Assembly: GCA_945897825.1 (NCBI GenBank)
Contig: CAMDGX010000003.1
Span: forward strand, 29,162 to 93,161
DNA from: Asaia bogorensis
GTDB taxonomy: Bacteria > Pseudomonadota > Alphaproteobacteria > Acetobacterales > Acetobacteraceae
Direction of reading: 5' to 3'
Length of the DNA stretch: 64,000 nt
The position numbers and the translations under genes are program-made. The notes beneath the pieces are model-generated. The model did not search any database, was not told the DNA's origin, and saw only the letters and a program-made list of their open reading frames with translations. Below, in pieces: positions 9,160 to 17,927 of the stretch. Positions within the stretch are counted from its first letter, which is position 1, and the number at the start of each line of letters is the position of its first letter.

Positions 9160-10260
9160 ATGGCCGACCTTCCGCCCCATCTGATTGCCGTCGACACGCT
9201 GCAGCGCTTCGTGGGCGACATCTTCACCAAGGCGGGCACGACGCGGGAGGAGGGCGACCGCATCGCCCACCACCTGATCGGCGCGAACCTGACCGGGCAT
9301 GACAGCCACGGGGTGATCCGCGTGCCGCGCTACGTGCAGAACCTGCAGGATGGCGACGTGGTGGCCGGGCAGACGATTGAAATCGTCACCGAGGGCCCGA
9401 CCCATGCGGTGATCGACGGCAGGATGGGCTTCGGCCAGACGGTGGGGCCGCAGGCGGTGGATTTCGGCATCGCCAAGGCGAAGCAGGCCGGCATGTGCAT
9501 CATTGCGCTGCGCGGATCCGGCCATATCGGGCGCATCGGCGACTGGGGCGAGCGGGCGGCGGAGCACGGTCTGGTGTCGCTGCATTTCGTGAACGTGTTC
9601 CAGGGCCAGCTGGTGGCGCCGTTCGGCGGCGTAGACCGGCGGTTCTCCACCAATCCCGTTTGCATCGCGATCCCGATGGAAAACGGCCAGGCGCCGCTGC
9701 TGCTGGATTTCGCGACCTCGGTGGTGGCGGAAGGCAAGGTGTTGGTGGCATCCAACGGCGGCAAGAAGCTGCCGGACGACGCGCTGATCGGGCCGGACGG
9801 CAAGATCTCGGCCGATCCGGCGGTGCTGTATGGGCCGCTGACGCCGGGCGGGCCGCGCAGCGCGGGCAACGGGCCGGGCTCGATCCGCGCCTTCGGCGAC
9901 CACAAGGGCAGCGGCATCGCCTTCATGTGCGAGATCCTTGCCGGCGTGCTGACCGGGGGCGGCACCTCCGGGCCGGTCGATCCGGACCGCACGCGGCGGC
10001 GGATCGCCAACGGCATGTTCTCGATCTACCTCGACCCCAACCGCTTCGGCTCGTCGAACTTCGTCGCCGAGGCGCGGGAGTATGCCAACTATGTCAAGGC
10101 GTCGCGCCTGGCCGAGGGGGTGGACGAGGTGCTGGTGCCGGGCGAGCCCGAGGCGCGCGCGCGGGCGGACCGGTTGGCCAATGGCGTGCCGCTGCAGGTG
10201 GACACCTGGGCGAGCATCGTGGCAACGGCGCGGTCGTTGGGGTTGAACCCGCCGAACTGA
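9160..10260 (+). CDS. Malate/L-lactate dehydrogenase family oxidoreductase (Ldh2 type)
   Basis: 366-residue NAD(P)-dependent dehydrogenase of the Ldh2/MDH2/DpkA superfamily. The conserved GHDSHGVIRVPRY motif lies at residues 47-59, with GDHKGSGIAFMCEIL in the second half. Members reduce or oxidise 2-oxo/2-hydroxy acids such as malate, ureidoglycolate, sulfolactate or 2,3-diketogulonate. Position after the sugar transporter and SDR suggests a hydroxy-acid step in the same pathway, but a palindromic repeat separates it from them. Confidence 0.85.
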   Translation: MADLPPHLIAVDTLQRFVGDIFTKAGTTREEGDRIAHHLIGANLTGHDSHGVIRVPRYVQNLQDGDVVAGQTIEIVTEGPTHAVIDGRMGFGQTVGPQAVDFGIAKAKQAGMCIIALRGSGHIGRIGDWGERAAEHGLVSLHFVNVFQGQLVAPFGGVDRRFSTNPVCIAIPMENGQAPLLLDFATSVVAEGKVLVASNGGKKLPDDALIGPDGKISADPAVLYGPLTPGGPRSAGNGPGSIRAFGDHKGSGIAFMCEILAGVLTGGGTSGPVDPDRTRRRIANGMFSIYLDPNRFGSSNFVAEAREYANYVKASRLAEGVDEVLVPGEPEARARADRLANGVPLQVDTWASIVATARSLGLNPPN

Positions 10261-10296
10261 GCGGGCACTCTGCTTCTGTAACGGAAGGAGACGATC

Positions 10297-10977
10297 ATGC
10301 GCGCAGCCTGGGCCATGGGCGTGGCATTGGCTGTGGCATCAGCACCTGTCGGGGCTGTCGTCGTGACAACCGGCGCCGGAACCGCGGTTCCGGTGGCCGA
10401 TGCCTCGGCGTCGTTCGAATCCCACGTTTCCCTGTCACTGAACCCCTACCTGGAAGACGGGCTGCGCTTTCAGCGGGTTGGCCTCACTCTCAACAACAAT
10501 GGCTGCGGCTTCGCCGGGTGTGGGTTTCCGTATTTCTCGGGGAACTACTTTCTCGGCGCGACACCCGGCTTCGGCCCCGGCGGCGGCGGCTACCTCAACA
10601 TCTTCTCGGACGCGGCGTTGTTCGTGGACTCCGTGATGTACGGCATCGAGTTCGTCGCGGGCTCGGGTGTCGGCGAACCCGTCCACTATGCCTGGGCGGC
10701 GTTCCTGGGCGGCGCAATGGTGGGCGAGGGCACCGGCGTGACCGATGGCGGCACCGTGCTGGGATTCAAGGATGCCGGCGGCTTCACGCATCTGCACTGG
10801 ACGGCAAGCAGCACCGCCGACGTGACGCTCGACACGACTCTCAACGCGCCGGCGATCGACGATGTGCGCGTAACCTACGCGCCGCCGCCCGCCCCGATCC
10901 CGGCGCCGGCGATGGGTGGATTGCTGATGGTCGGTGCGTTGGGCCTCGCCGCGATTCGCCGTCGCGGGACAGCCTGA
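10297..10977 (+). CDS. Exported protein with PEP-CTERM-like sorting tail
   Basis: 226-residue protein with a signal peptide (residues 1-20, MRAAWAMGVALAVASAPVGA) and a C-terminal tripartite tail: PAPIPAPAMGG, a hydrophobic helix and RRRG. This is the layout of PEP-CTERM proteins, but the usual Pro-Glu-Pro is Pro-Ala-Pro. An exosortase elsewhere in the genome would cleave it at the cell surface. The middle is rich in Gly and small residues without a domain I recognise. Good Shine-Dalgarno (AAGGAG) before ATG 10297. Confidence 0.75.
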   Translation: MRAAWAMGVALAVASAPVGAVVVTTGAGTAVPVADASASFESHVSLSLNPYLEDGLRFQRVGLTLNNNGCGFAGCGFPYFSGNYFLGATPGFGPGGGGYLNIFSDAALFVDSVMYGIEFVAGSGVGEPVHYAWAAFLGGAMVGEGTGVTDGGTVLGFKDAGGFTHLHWTASSTADVTLDTTLNAPAIDDVRVTYAPPPAPIPAPAMGGLLMVGALGLAAIRRRGTA

Positions 10978-10984
10978 CGCGCCG

Positions 10985-11575
10985 CTACGCCAACCGGCGG
11001 AGTGCGCGCGCCACCAGTTCGATGCAAGCCTCGAACGCAACCAGATCGGTCCAGGCGTCGTCGCGCGGGATGGCGCGGGTGACAAGGGTGCCCCCAGAGG
11101 CGACGATCGCGCCGTCGATCATCAGGTTGTCGGCCAGCGGGGCGAAATCCTCGACCAGCAGGCCCTCCGCATCGCGCCATGTGCCGTCCGGCTGGGCGGC
11201 GGCACCGGCGCAGAAGGCGCGGGTGCGGGCGGCGAAGGGCTCGGCGCAGTTTGACCAGCCGAAAACCGGGCGGCCGAGGGCGCGCATGAAACCCAGCTCG
11301 AACACCGTGCCGGCATCGGCGCTGGGGCCGCGGAACGGTGTCAGGTTTGCGACCAGGGTGGCGCAGCCGGCGATATGGGCCTCGTTGCGGCGGGCGATGC
11401 GGTAGGCTTCGTCCAGGCCCGACCATTCCGGCGGGTCGCCGCCGTCGAGCGCGTCGAGCGGCGACACGCCGGCAAGCCCGTGGCGGGCGCAGATCGCCTT
11501 CAGCGCGGCGGCGCGGGCCAGCGGGTCGGGCAGGAACACGTCGGGACCGGCAAGATAGACGCGCATGGGTCCCAT
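10985..11575 (-). CDS. Nucleoside 2-deoxyribosyltransferase family protein
   Basis: 196-residue protein starting MGPMRVYLAGPDVFLPD, the fold start of nucleoside 2-deoxyribosyltransferases, with NLTPFRGPSADAGTVFELGFMRALG around the middle holding the family's catalytic Glu (FELGF). Enzymes of this family move deoxyribose between bases, or hydrolyse deoxynucleosides or nucleotides (Rcl type). ATG 11566 is an equally good start. It is convergent with the upstream PEP-CTERM gene and only 7 bases from its end. Confidence 0.85.
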   Translation of the reverse strand: MGPMRVYLAGPDVFLPDPLARAAALKAICARHGLAGVSPLDALDGGDPPEWSGLDEAYRIARRNEAHIAGCATLVANLTPFRGPSADAGTVFELGFMRALGRPVFGWSNCAEPFAARTRAFCAGAAAQPDGTWRDAEGLLVEDFAPLADNLMIDGAIVASGGTLVTRAIPRDDAWTDLVAFEACIELVARALRRLA

Positions 11576-11607
11576 GGTGCCGCAGGTGGGACGGGAACAG
11601 AAGGGTG

Positions 11608-12984
11608 TCACGCCGGGGTGGGCAGCCAGGCGAGCAAGGCGGTGCGGCTGCGGGAAAAGGCGTCGTCGATGCCGTGAGCGGCGGCGCGGGCGGCTGCGAG
11701 GTCGCGGCAGCGCACGGCGGCCAGGATGGCCCGGGCCTGGCGCTCCATGTGGCCAAGGGCGTAACTGCCGGCCATGCCGGCCAGGGCGTGGGCCTCGCGC
11801 TCGACCGCCTCTGCGTCGCCCCCTTCCAAGGCGGCGGCGAGGCTGGCAAGGCGCTGGACCATGTCGTCGATGCATTGGCGGCAAAGAATCGCCAGGGTCG
11901 CTGCGGGGAGTTCACGGCGCAGTTCGGCGAGGCGGGCTGCGTCCAGCACATCGGCCACGGGCGGCTCCACGGCGGGGGACGGCGCGGCCGCCAGCAGCAC
12001 CTCCCGCAGGGCGGCCGCCGGGACGGGCTTGGTGAGCATGCCCTGCATGCCGGCGGCGAGGCAGCGGACGCGTTCCTCCTCGCCCATGTTGGCCGTGAGG
12101 GCAAAGATCGGCGTCCGACCAGCCGGCCCTGGCAGGGCGCGCAGGCCCCGCGCCACGTCGTAGCCGCTCATTCCCGGCATCATGAGGTCCATCAGCACCA
12201 GGTCGTAGAGTGTGGTGGTGGCCAGTCGCAGGGCGGCGGCGCCCGATTCGGCGACATCGACGCGGTGCCCCTCGCGGCGGAGCTGGGTTGCGGTGACGAC
12301 CTGGTTCACCTTCATGTCCTCGACCAGCAGGACGAGGCAGCGGCGGGGGCGCGGCGCGAAGGCGAGGGGGGCTGCTTGCGGTGGCGTGGCGACCGCGGTC
12401 GCGGTCGCGGGGCCTGCGGCTTGCTGGCGGGCGGTGACGTCGGAACAGCGCAACAGAATGCCGCCGCCAGGGAGTTCGGCTAGGTGGACCTCCACGATCG
12501 CGCCATCAGGGCGGTGGCGCAGCTGCGGGAAGGCGGCAGGGCCGCGCGCGAGGAGGGCCAGCTGGCTCGCGACCTCCAGGTCGACGTCGACGAGGCCGAA
12601 CTCGCCGGCCTCGGCCGAGAGGCGCAACAGGGACCCGAGGGTGGCGCCGTCGCGCGGCAGGTCGTCGGGCAGGCCCGTGAGCGCGGCAAAGTGCGCATTC
12701 CAGTGGATGACGCGCAGGGCGGCATCGGCGACGAGGATTCCCTCCGGCTGCTGCTCCAGGGCGGCCTCCATCCAGTCGGCGCGGGCGGTGGCGCGCTGGC
12801 GGGCGGCGGCGGCATCCTCCTGGGCGCGGAGCAGCCCGGCGAGCGCCCAGCGCTGGGTGGCTTCGCGCCGCGCGAGCCATACCCCGGCGGCCAGGGCGGC
12901 GAGCACCAGAAAGGCGGCGAGGATCAGCACGGCAGGTGCCTCGGCCGCGCCCGCGGACTTGCCGAGGGGCGGCGCAGGTGCCAT
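11608..12984 (-). CDS. Membrane PAS-REC-Hpt signalling protein without a kinase core
   Basis: 458-residue protein. One membrane helix (about 18-36), a helical linker, a PAS-like domain (about 73-185, containing PEGILVADAALRVIHWNAHF), a response-regulator receiver (about 216-332: acidic E222 D223, phospho-acceptor D266, T297, K319) and a C-terminal Hpt domain with phospho-His H399 in EREAHALAG. There is no HisKA or HATPase domain between PAS and REC, so it cannot autophosphorylate; it should work as a relay for another kinase. The reading frame continues upstream antisense to icd, but that part is a shadow; ATG 12984 gives a sensible N-terminus. Confidence 0.82.
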   Translation of the reverse strand: MAPAPPLGKSAGAAEAPAVLILAAFLVLAALAAGVWLARREATQRWALAGLLRAQEDAAAARQRATARADWMEAALEQQPEGILVADAALRVIHWNAHFAALTGLPDDLPRDGATLGSLLRLSAEAGEFGLVDVDLEVASQLALLARGPAAFPQLRHRPDGAIVEVHLAELPGGGILLRCSDVTARQQAAGPATATAVATPPQAAPLAFAPRPRRCLVLLVEDMKVNQVVTATQLRREGHRVDVAESGAAALRLATTTLYDLVLMDLMMPGMSGYDVARGLRALPGPAGRTPIFALTANMGEEERVRCLAAGMQGMLTKPVPAAALREVLLAAAPSPAVEPPVADVLDAARLAELRRELPAATLAILCRQCIDDMVQRLASLAAALEGGDAEAVEREAHALAGMAGSYALGHMERQARAILAAVRCRDLAAARAAAHGIDDAFSRSRTALLAWLPTPA

Positions 12985-13047
12985 TGAATGCCCGCATTCG
13001 GACGCGGGCCGCAACGGGCGGCTGGAACGGCACAGGACGAGGATGGC

Positions 13048-14262
13048 ATGGCGAAAATCAAGGTGAAGACCCCGGTCGTTGAGCTGGACGGGGATGAGAT
13101 GACCCGCATCATCTGGGGCTTCATCAAGGACAAGCTCATCCTGCCCTACCTGGACGTGGACCTGAAGTACTACGACCTCGGCATCGAGTATCGCGACCAG
13201 ACCGACGACCAGGTCACCGTCGACGCCGCCAACGCCATCAAGCAGTACGGCGTCGGCGTCAAGTGCGCCACCATCACGCCCGACGAGCAGCGCGTGGAGG
13301 AGTTCGGGCTGAAGAAGATGTGGCGCTCGCCCAACGGCACCATCCGCAACATCCTCGACGGCACGATCTTCCGCGAGCCGATCATCTGCAAGAACGTGCC
13401 GCGCCTGGTGCCGCACTGGAGCCAGCCGATCGTGATCGGCCGCCATGCCTATGGCGACATCTATCGCGCCACCGAGACCAAGATCCCCGGCCCCGGCAAG
13501 GTGACGCTCACCTACCAGCCGGCCGACGGCTCGCCCGCGCAGGTGATGGACGTGCATGACTTCAAGGGCCCGGGCGTGGCGATGGGCATGCACAACACCA
13601 ACGCCTCGATCACCGGCTTCGCCCGCGCGAGCTTCAACTACGGGCTGGCGCGCAAGTATCCGGTGTACCTGTCGACCAAGAACACCATCCTCAAGGCCTA
13701 TGACGGCACCTTCAAGGACATCTTCGAGGACGTGTTCAACAAGGAATTCGCCGCGAAGTTCAAGGAAGCCGGCCTGACCTACGAGCATCGCCTGATCGAC
13801 GACATGGTCGCCTGCGCGCTCAAGTGGGAAGGCGGCTATGTCTGGGCCTGCAAGAACTACGACGGCGACGTCGAGAGCGACATCGTGGCGCAGGGCTTCG
13901 GCTCGCTGGGCCTGATGACCTCGGTGCTGCTCAGCCCCGACGGCAACACGGTGGAGAGCGAGGCGGCGCACGGCACCGTCACGCGCCACTATCGCGAGCA
14001 CCAGAAGGGCCGCGAGACCAGCACCAACCCGATCGCCTCGATCTTCGCCTGGACGCGCGGCATCGCCTATCGCGGCAAGTTCGACAACACGCCGGACGTC
14101 ACCGCCTTCGCCGAGACGCTGGAGCGCGTGTGCATCGAGACGGTCGAGGCCGGGCACATGACCAAGGACCTCGCGGTGCTGATCGCCAAGAACCAGCCCT
14201 TCCTGAACACCCAGGATTTCCTCGGCAAGATCGACGAGAACCTGAAGAAGGCGATGGGCTGA
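13048..14262 (+). CDS. icd: Isocitrate dehydrogenase (NADP)
   Basis: 404-residue cytoplasmic enzyme of the TCA cycle, oxidising isocitrate to 2-oxoglutarate with NADP. Sequence [20 protein letters not shown] and the following [20 protein letters not shown] are typical of the eukaryote-like dimeric IDH found in alphaproteobacteria. [19 protein letters not shown] and [11 protein letters not shown] are conserved substrate and cofactor regions. Transcribed away from the PAS-REC-Hpt gene, with only 63 bases between the starts. An intrinsic terminator follows. Confidence 0.96.
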   Translation: MAKIKVKTPVVELDGDEMTRIIWGFIKDKLILPYLDVDLKYYDLGIEYRDQTDDQVTVDAANAIKQYGVGVKCATITPDEQRVEEFGLKKMWRSPNGTIRNILDGTIFREPIICKNVPRLVPHWSQPIVIGRHAYGDIYRATETKIPGPGKVTLTYQPADGSPAQVMDVHDFKGPGVAMGMHNTNASITGFARASFNYGLARKYPVYLSTKNTILKAYDGTFKDIFEDVFNKEFAAKFKEAGLTYEHRLIDDMVACALKWEGGYVWACKNYDGDVESDIVAQGFGSLGLMTSVLLSPDGNTVESEAAHGTVTRHYREHQKGRETSTNPIASIFAWTRGIAYRGKFDNTPDVTAFAETLERVCIETVEAGHMTKDLAVLIAKNQPFLNTQDFLGKIDENLKKAMG

Positions 14263-14286
14263 CCCTTGCCCGACGGCATGACTGCG

Positions 14287-14314
14287 AAAGGCCCGCCACC
14301 TGGCGGGCCTTTTT
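14287..14314 (+). terminator. Intrinsic terminator of icd
   Basis: AAAGGCCCGCC (14287-14297), loop ACCT and GGCGGGCCTTT (14302-14312), then further T. A perfect 11-bp GC-rich stem with T-run 25 bases after the icd stop. It overlaps the longest possible reading frame of the next gene. Confidence 0.9.
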
Positions 14315-14340
14315 CGTCTGAGCCCGCTGCCGCTCCGGCG

Positions 14341-15468
14341 GTGGCATGGAGCACCCGAGTCGCGTTCCTGATGATCGGTGTCGGCATCGCCGTCTGGGCG
14401 CCGCTGGTGCCGGACGCGAAAGTGCGGCTGGGCCTCGATGACGGGCAGCTCGGCACGCTGCTGCTCGGGCTGGGCATTGGCGGGCTAGTGGCGCTGCCGC
14501 TCGCGGGCCCGCTGGTGCAGGCGCGCGGGCCGCGGGGGGTGATGCTGGGCGCGGGGCTGGTGTTCTGCGCGCTGCTGCCGATGCTGGCCGTCGCGCCCTC
14601 GATCGTCTGGCTGGCGGCAGCCTTGGTGCTGCTGGGCGCCTGCACCGGGGCGGTGGACATCGCGATGAACGCCCAGGCGGCCGAGGTGGAGCGCGCCACC
14701 GGACGGACGCTGATGAGCGGGTTCCACGGTGCCTACTCGGTGGGCGGAATCCTGGGCAGCCTGGCAATGGTGGGGATGCTGGCCGTCGGGGTCGCGCCCT
14801 GGCTCGGGGCGGCGACGCTGGGGCTGGGCTGCGCCGTGGCGCTGGTGGGGCAGGCGGGCGCCATGCTGCCGCGCGCCGATGGCGCCGAGCCGCCGCGCCT
14901 GATCCTGCCGCGCGGGCGGCTGGCGGTGATCGGCGGGCTGTGCTTCGCCGCCTTCCTGCTGGAAGGCACGATCTTGGACTGGAGCGGCGTGTTCATCCGC
15001 TTCGTGCTCGGCGGCGACGCCTCCCGCGCCGGGCTCGGCTTCGCGGCGATGTCGGTGGCGATGGCAGTGGGACGGCTCTCGGGCGACGCCGTGATGCGGC
15101 GCGTCTCGCCGCTGCCGGTCCTGGTGTGCGGCGCGACGCTGGCCGCCTGCGGGTTCATGCTGGCGGCGCTGGTGCATGCCCTGCCCGCTTTCGTGGCGGG
15201 GTGTGCGATGGTCGGGCTCGGGATCGCCAACATGGTGCCGATCCTGTTCAGCGCCGCGGGACGCACGCCGGACATGCCGGCCGGGGTGGCGATCGCGGCG
15301 GCGGCAACGCCGGGCTATGCCGGGCTGCTAGCGGGGCCGGTGGCGGTCGGGTGGATGGCCGACGCCACGTCGCTGCCCTTCGCCTTCGCGCTGCTCGGCG
15401 GCCTGGCGCTGGCGATGGTGGCATTTGCAGGCGTCGTGCGCCCTTCCGCTTCCGGCGCGACTCGATAG
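14341..15468 (+). CDS. MFS transporter
   Basis: About 375 residues with some 12 hydrophobic helices, beginning RVAFLMIGVGIAVWAPLVP, of the YbjJ/fucose-permease-like branch of the major facilitator superfamily. Inner-membrane carrier, substrate unknown. The frame is open back to TTG 14266 and ATG 14278, but those starts would put the icd terminator hairpin inside the coding region, and the extra residues (GPPPGGPFSSEPAAAPA) do not look conserved; GTG 14341 is preferred with moderate confidence. Confidence 0.85.
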   Translation: MAWSTRVAFLMIGVGIAVWAPLVPDAKVRLGLDDGQLGTLLLGLGIGGLVALPLAGPLVQARGPRGVMLGAGLVFCALLPMLAVAPSIVWLAAALVLLGACTGAVDIAMNAQAAEVERATGRTLMSGFHGAYSVGGILGSLAMVGMLAVGVAPWLGAATLGLGCAVALVGQAGAMLPRADGAEPPRLILPRGRLAVIGGLCFAAFLLEGTILDWSGVFIRFVLGGDASRAGLGFAAMSVAMAVGRLSGDAVMRRVSPLPVLVCGATLAACGFMLAALVHALPAFVAGCAMVGLGIANMVPILFSAAGRTPDMPAGVAIAAAATPGYAGLLAGPVAVGWMADATSLPFAFALLGGLALAMVAFAGVVRPSASGATR

Positions 15469-15497
15469 GCTGCGGCTTTCCGCCGGAGCACGCCCGC

Positions 15498-16901
15498 ATG
15501 ACCGCCATCCGCCTGATCGAGACCGCGTTGCCGGAATTAGGCGAGCCGACGGTGCAGCCCGAGATTCCCGCAGCCACCTATGCCGCGCGGATGCAGGCGG
15601 CGCTGGCGCGGGCCAAGGCGGCGGGGATGGATGCTCTGGTGGTGTATGGCGACCGCGAGCACAGTGCGAGCATCGCCTACCTCACCGGCTACGATCCCCG
15701 TTTCGAGGAGGCGCTGCTGGTGGCGCCAACCGCCTCCTGGCCGCGCCAGGCGCCGCACCTGTTCGTGGGCAACGAGGGCTGGAGCTACGCCGCGATGGCG
15801 CTGGGCAGCTTCGAGCGGGTGCTGTGCCAGACCTTCTCCCTGCCGGGCCAGCCGCGCGACCGGCAGAAGCCCCTGCCCCGGCTGCTGGCCGAGGCGGGGC
15901 TGAAGGGGGGCATGACGGTCGGCGCCGTCGGCTGGAAATCGTTCGGGCCCGGCGACCACGGCGCCGACGAAACCTGGCTCGACCTGCCCGAGTTCATCGC
16001 CCGCGCGGTGCGCGAGGTGGCCGGCGAAACGGGGCGGGTGGTGAATGCGACCGACCTGTTCATCAACCCGGCCGACGGGCTGCGCACGATCAACGACGTG
16101 GACCAGCTGGCGGTGTTCGAGTTCGTGGCGACCTATGCCAGCCAGGGGTTGCGCAATGTGATGTTCGGCCTCCGCCCGGGCATGACGGAGATGCAGGCGG
16201 CGCGGCTGATGGCGATTCCGGGCATTCCCTTCTCCGCCCACCTGATGCTCTCGACAGGCGAGCGGGCGGCGCTCGGCCTGCCCAGCCCCTCGGCGCGGGT
16301 GATGCGCGAGGGCGACACGTTCACGATGGCCTGCGGGCTGCAGGGCGGCCTGTCGGCCCGCGCCGGCTTCCTGGTGCGCGACGCTACCGGGCTCCCCGAT
16401 GGGATCGGCGACTATGTGGAGAAGCTGGTGGCACCCTACTTCGCCGCCGTCGCCGAGTGGTATGCGGAAGTGGGCATCGGCGTGACCGGCGGCGACCTGC
16501 ATGCGATCATCGCCCGCCACCTGGGCGACCCGTTCTTCGGCGTGGGGCTGAACCCCGGGCACCTGATCCATCTCGACGAATGGCTGCACTCGCCGGTGTT
16601 CGCCGGCAGCACGATCCCGCTGCGCGCGGGCATGGCAATCCAGGTCGACGTGATCCCGGCGACGCATTCGCCCTGGTTCACCACCAACATCGAGGACGGC
16701 ATCGCCCTGGCCGACGCGGCGATGCGCGCGGAGTTCGCGGCACGCTACCCGGAGGCGTGGGAGCGGATCACGCGGCGCCGCGCGTTCATGGCCGACGTGC
16801 TGGGCATACGGCTGAAGCCGGAAGTGCTGCCGTTCAGCAACATCCCGGCCTACCTGCCGCCGTTCCTGCTTTCGCCGACGCGGGTGCTGGCGCTCGGATA
16901 G
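15498..16901 (+). CDS. M24-family metallopeptidase-like protein (Xaa-Pro aminopeptidase/creatinase fold)
   Basis: 467-residue protein with an N-terminal creatinase-like domain (YAARMQAALARAKAAGMDALVVYGDREH) and a C-terminal pita-bread domain of the M24 family. Members cleave Xaa-Pro bonds or C-N bonds of small molecules such as creatine. Several canonical metal ligands are not obvious (GLNPGHLIHLDEWLHSP where a metal His is expected), so it may be a non-peptidase member. The stop TAG opens palindromic repeat B. Confidence 0.75.
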   Translation: MTAIRLIETALPELGEPTVQPEIPAATYAARMQAALARAKAAGMDALVVYGDREHSASIAYLTGYDPRFEEALLVAPTASWPRQAPHLFVGNEGWSYAAMALGSFERVLCQTFSLPGQPRDRQKPLPRLLAEAGLKGGMTVGAVGWKSFGPGDHGADETWLDLPEFIARAVREVAGETGRVVNATDLFINPADGLRTINDVDQLAVFEFVATYASQGLRNVMFGLRPGMTEMQAARLMAIPGIPFSAHLMLSTGERAALGLPSPSARVMREGDTFTMACGLQGGLSARAGFLVRDATGLPDGIGDYVEKLVAPYFAAVAEWYAEVGIGVTGGDLHAIIARHLGDPFFGVGLNPGHLIHLDEWLHSPVFAGSTIPLRAGMAIQVDVIPATHSPWFTTNIEDGIALADAAMRAEFAARYPEAWERITRRRAFMADVLGIRLKPEVLPFSNIPAYLPPFLLSPTRVLALG

Positions 16902-17038
16902 AAAGGAAGCACGTTCTTTTTTGAAAAAAAGAACCAAAAAACTTTCACCCCTTTGCACTGCGCCAAGCAGGAAAGCAAGGTACAGAGGGGAAAAATTCTT
17001 TTTGCTTCTTTTTCTTCAGAAAAAAAAGTGCTTCCTTA
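16899..17038 (+). repeat. Palindromic repeat element, copy B
   Basis: First hairpin GTTCTTTTTT/AAAAAAAGAAC at 16913-16934, inner stem CCCCTTTG / CAGAGGGG, second hairpin CTTCTTTTTCTTCAG followed by A-run. Outer ends AAGGAAGCAC (16904-16913) and GTGCTTCCTT (17028-17037) are perfectly inverted. Lies between convergent genes and contains the stop codons of both. Confidence 0.88.
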
Positions 17039-17686
17039 CGCCGGCTCCTTCTCGCGCTCGGCCATCATTTCGCGAAAGGCCGGACGCGACTGGCACGCGC
17101 CGATCCAGGCCTTGACGGCCGGGTAGGCATCGATCAGGGCCGGGGCAGCCTGGGCGTAGCGGATCACCTCGGCGACGTTGATGTCGGCGACCGTGAAGCG
17201 CCCGCCCACCAGCCAACCACCACCTGTCACCAGCGCTTTGTCGAGCGCGGCGAGCGGGCGGGCAAGGCCGTCGATCGAGGCCTGGCGGAGCGCGGCATCC
17301 CCGGTAGGGCCACTGTTCTGCATGATTGCCAGCGCCTTGGTTTCGGCCGATGTGGCGGCCCAGAGGGTCCACTGCACCATGCTGGCGTTCTCGCGCTCAT
17401 CGCGCGGAGCAAGCGGGCCGCCATGCTTGCGGGCCAGGTAAAGTGTGATGGCCAGGCTTTCGTGCAGGATGAAGCCGTCATCGTCCATCGTGGGCACCTG
17501 GCCGGCCGGGTTCACCGCCAGGAAGGCCGGGCTGGCCGTATGCAGTGGCGCCCCGGGGGCGTTCGGGTCCGGCAGGCGGTAGACCTGGATGACCGGGATC
17601 TGCTCATAGGCGAGGCCCAGTTCCTTCGCGAGCCAGATCGGTCGCGTCGCCCGCGACCGCATCACGCCATAAATCTTCAGACTCAT
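17036..17686 (-). CDS. Glutathione S-transferase family protein
   Basis: 216-residue protein with an N-terminal thioredoxin-like domain (MSLKIYGVMRSRATRPIWLAKELGL, cis-Pro region GQVPTM near residue 64, glutathione-binding HESLAITLYLA) and an all-helical C-terminal domain (GGRFTVADINVAEVI). Conjugates or reduces substrates with glutathione in the cytoplasm; specific substrate unknown. Ser in MRSRATRP is the likely active residue. ATG 17686 follows CCGGAGAT. Its stop lies within repeat B. Confidence 0.88.
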   Translation of the reverse strand: MSLKIYGVMRSRATRPIWLAKELGLAYEQIPVIQVYRLPDPNAPGAPLHTASPAFLAVNPAGQVPTMDDDGFILHESLAITLYLARKHGGPLAPRDERENASMVQWTLWAATSAETKALAIMQNSGPTGDAALRQASIDGLARPLAALDKALVTGGGWLVGGRFTVADINVAEVIRYAQAAPALIDAYPAVKAWIGACQSRPAFREMMAEREKEPA

Positions 17687-17927
17687 CTCCGGTGCTCCCC
17701 GTTGGTTCATTCGGCACGTATCCGCCGCGGCGCCATCCGGCAAGGGGCCGCAGTCCGGGGAGTGACTGCACAAGCGTTCTGCCGGCGCAAATTGCGGATG
17801 CTGTCGCGCTGCGGAATGCAGTCGTGACCAAGTTGATACGTATTAAATTTTCATTCACCACACCACAATCAAAAATGTTTCGGGGTGTTCGAAGTAGTTT
17901 TTGCTCCCATCCTTTGGAGTATCACAA
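17687..17927. promoter_or_regulatory. AT-rich divergent intergenic region
   Basis: 241 bases between the GST gene (minus) and the PEP-CTERM gene (plus). The part from about 17820 to 17900 is much richer in A/T than the surroundings (TTGATACGTATTAAATTTTC) and probably carries the promoter of the PEP-CTERM gene. I cannot assign exact -35 and -10 boxes. Confidence 0.4.

Noticed and set aside
12985..14157. Long N-terminal extension of the PAS-REC-Hpt frame, antisense to icd
   Set aside because: icd is certain on the plus strand; the extension has shadow composition, and ATG 12984 gives a natural N-terminus with a membrane helix.
17822..17852. dif-like sequence in the AT-rich gap (ending GTATTAAAT)
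   Set aside because: The XerD-like half matches the proteobacterial consensus at about 7 of 11 positions but the XerC half at only about 5 of 11; too weak to call.
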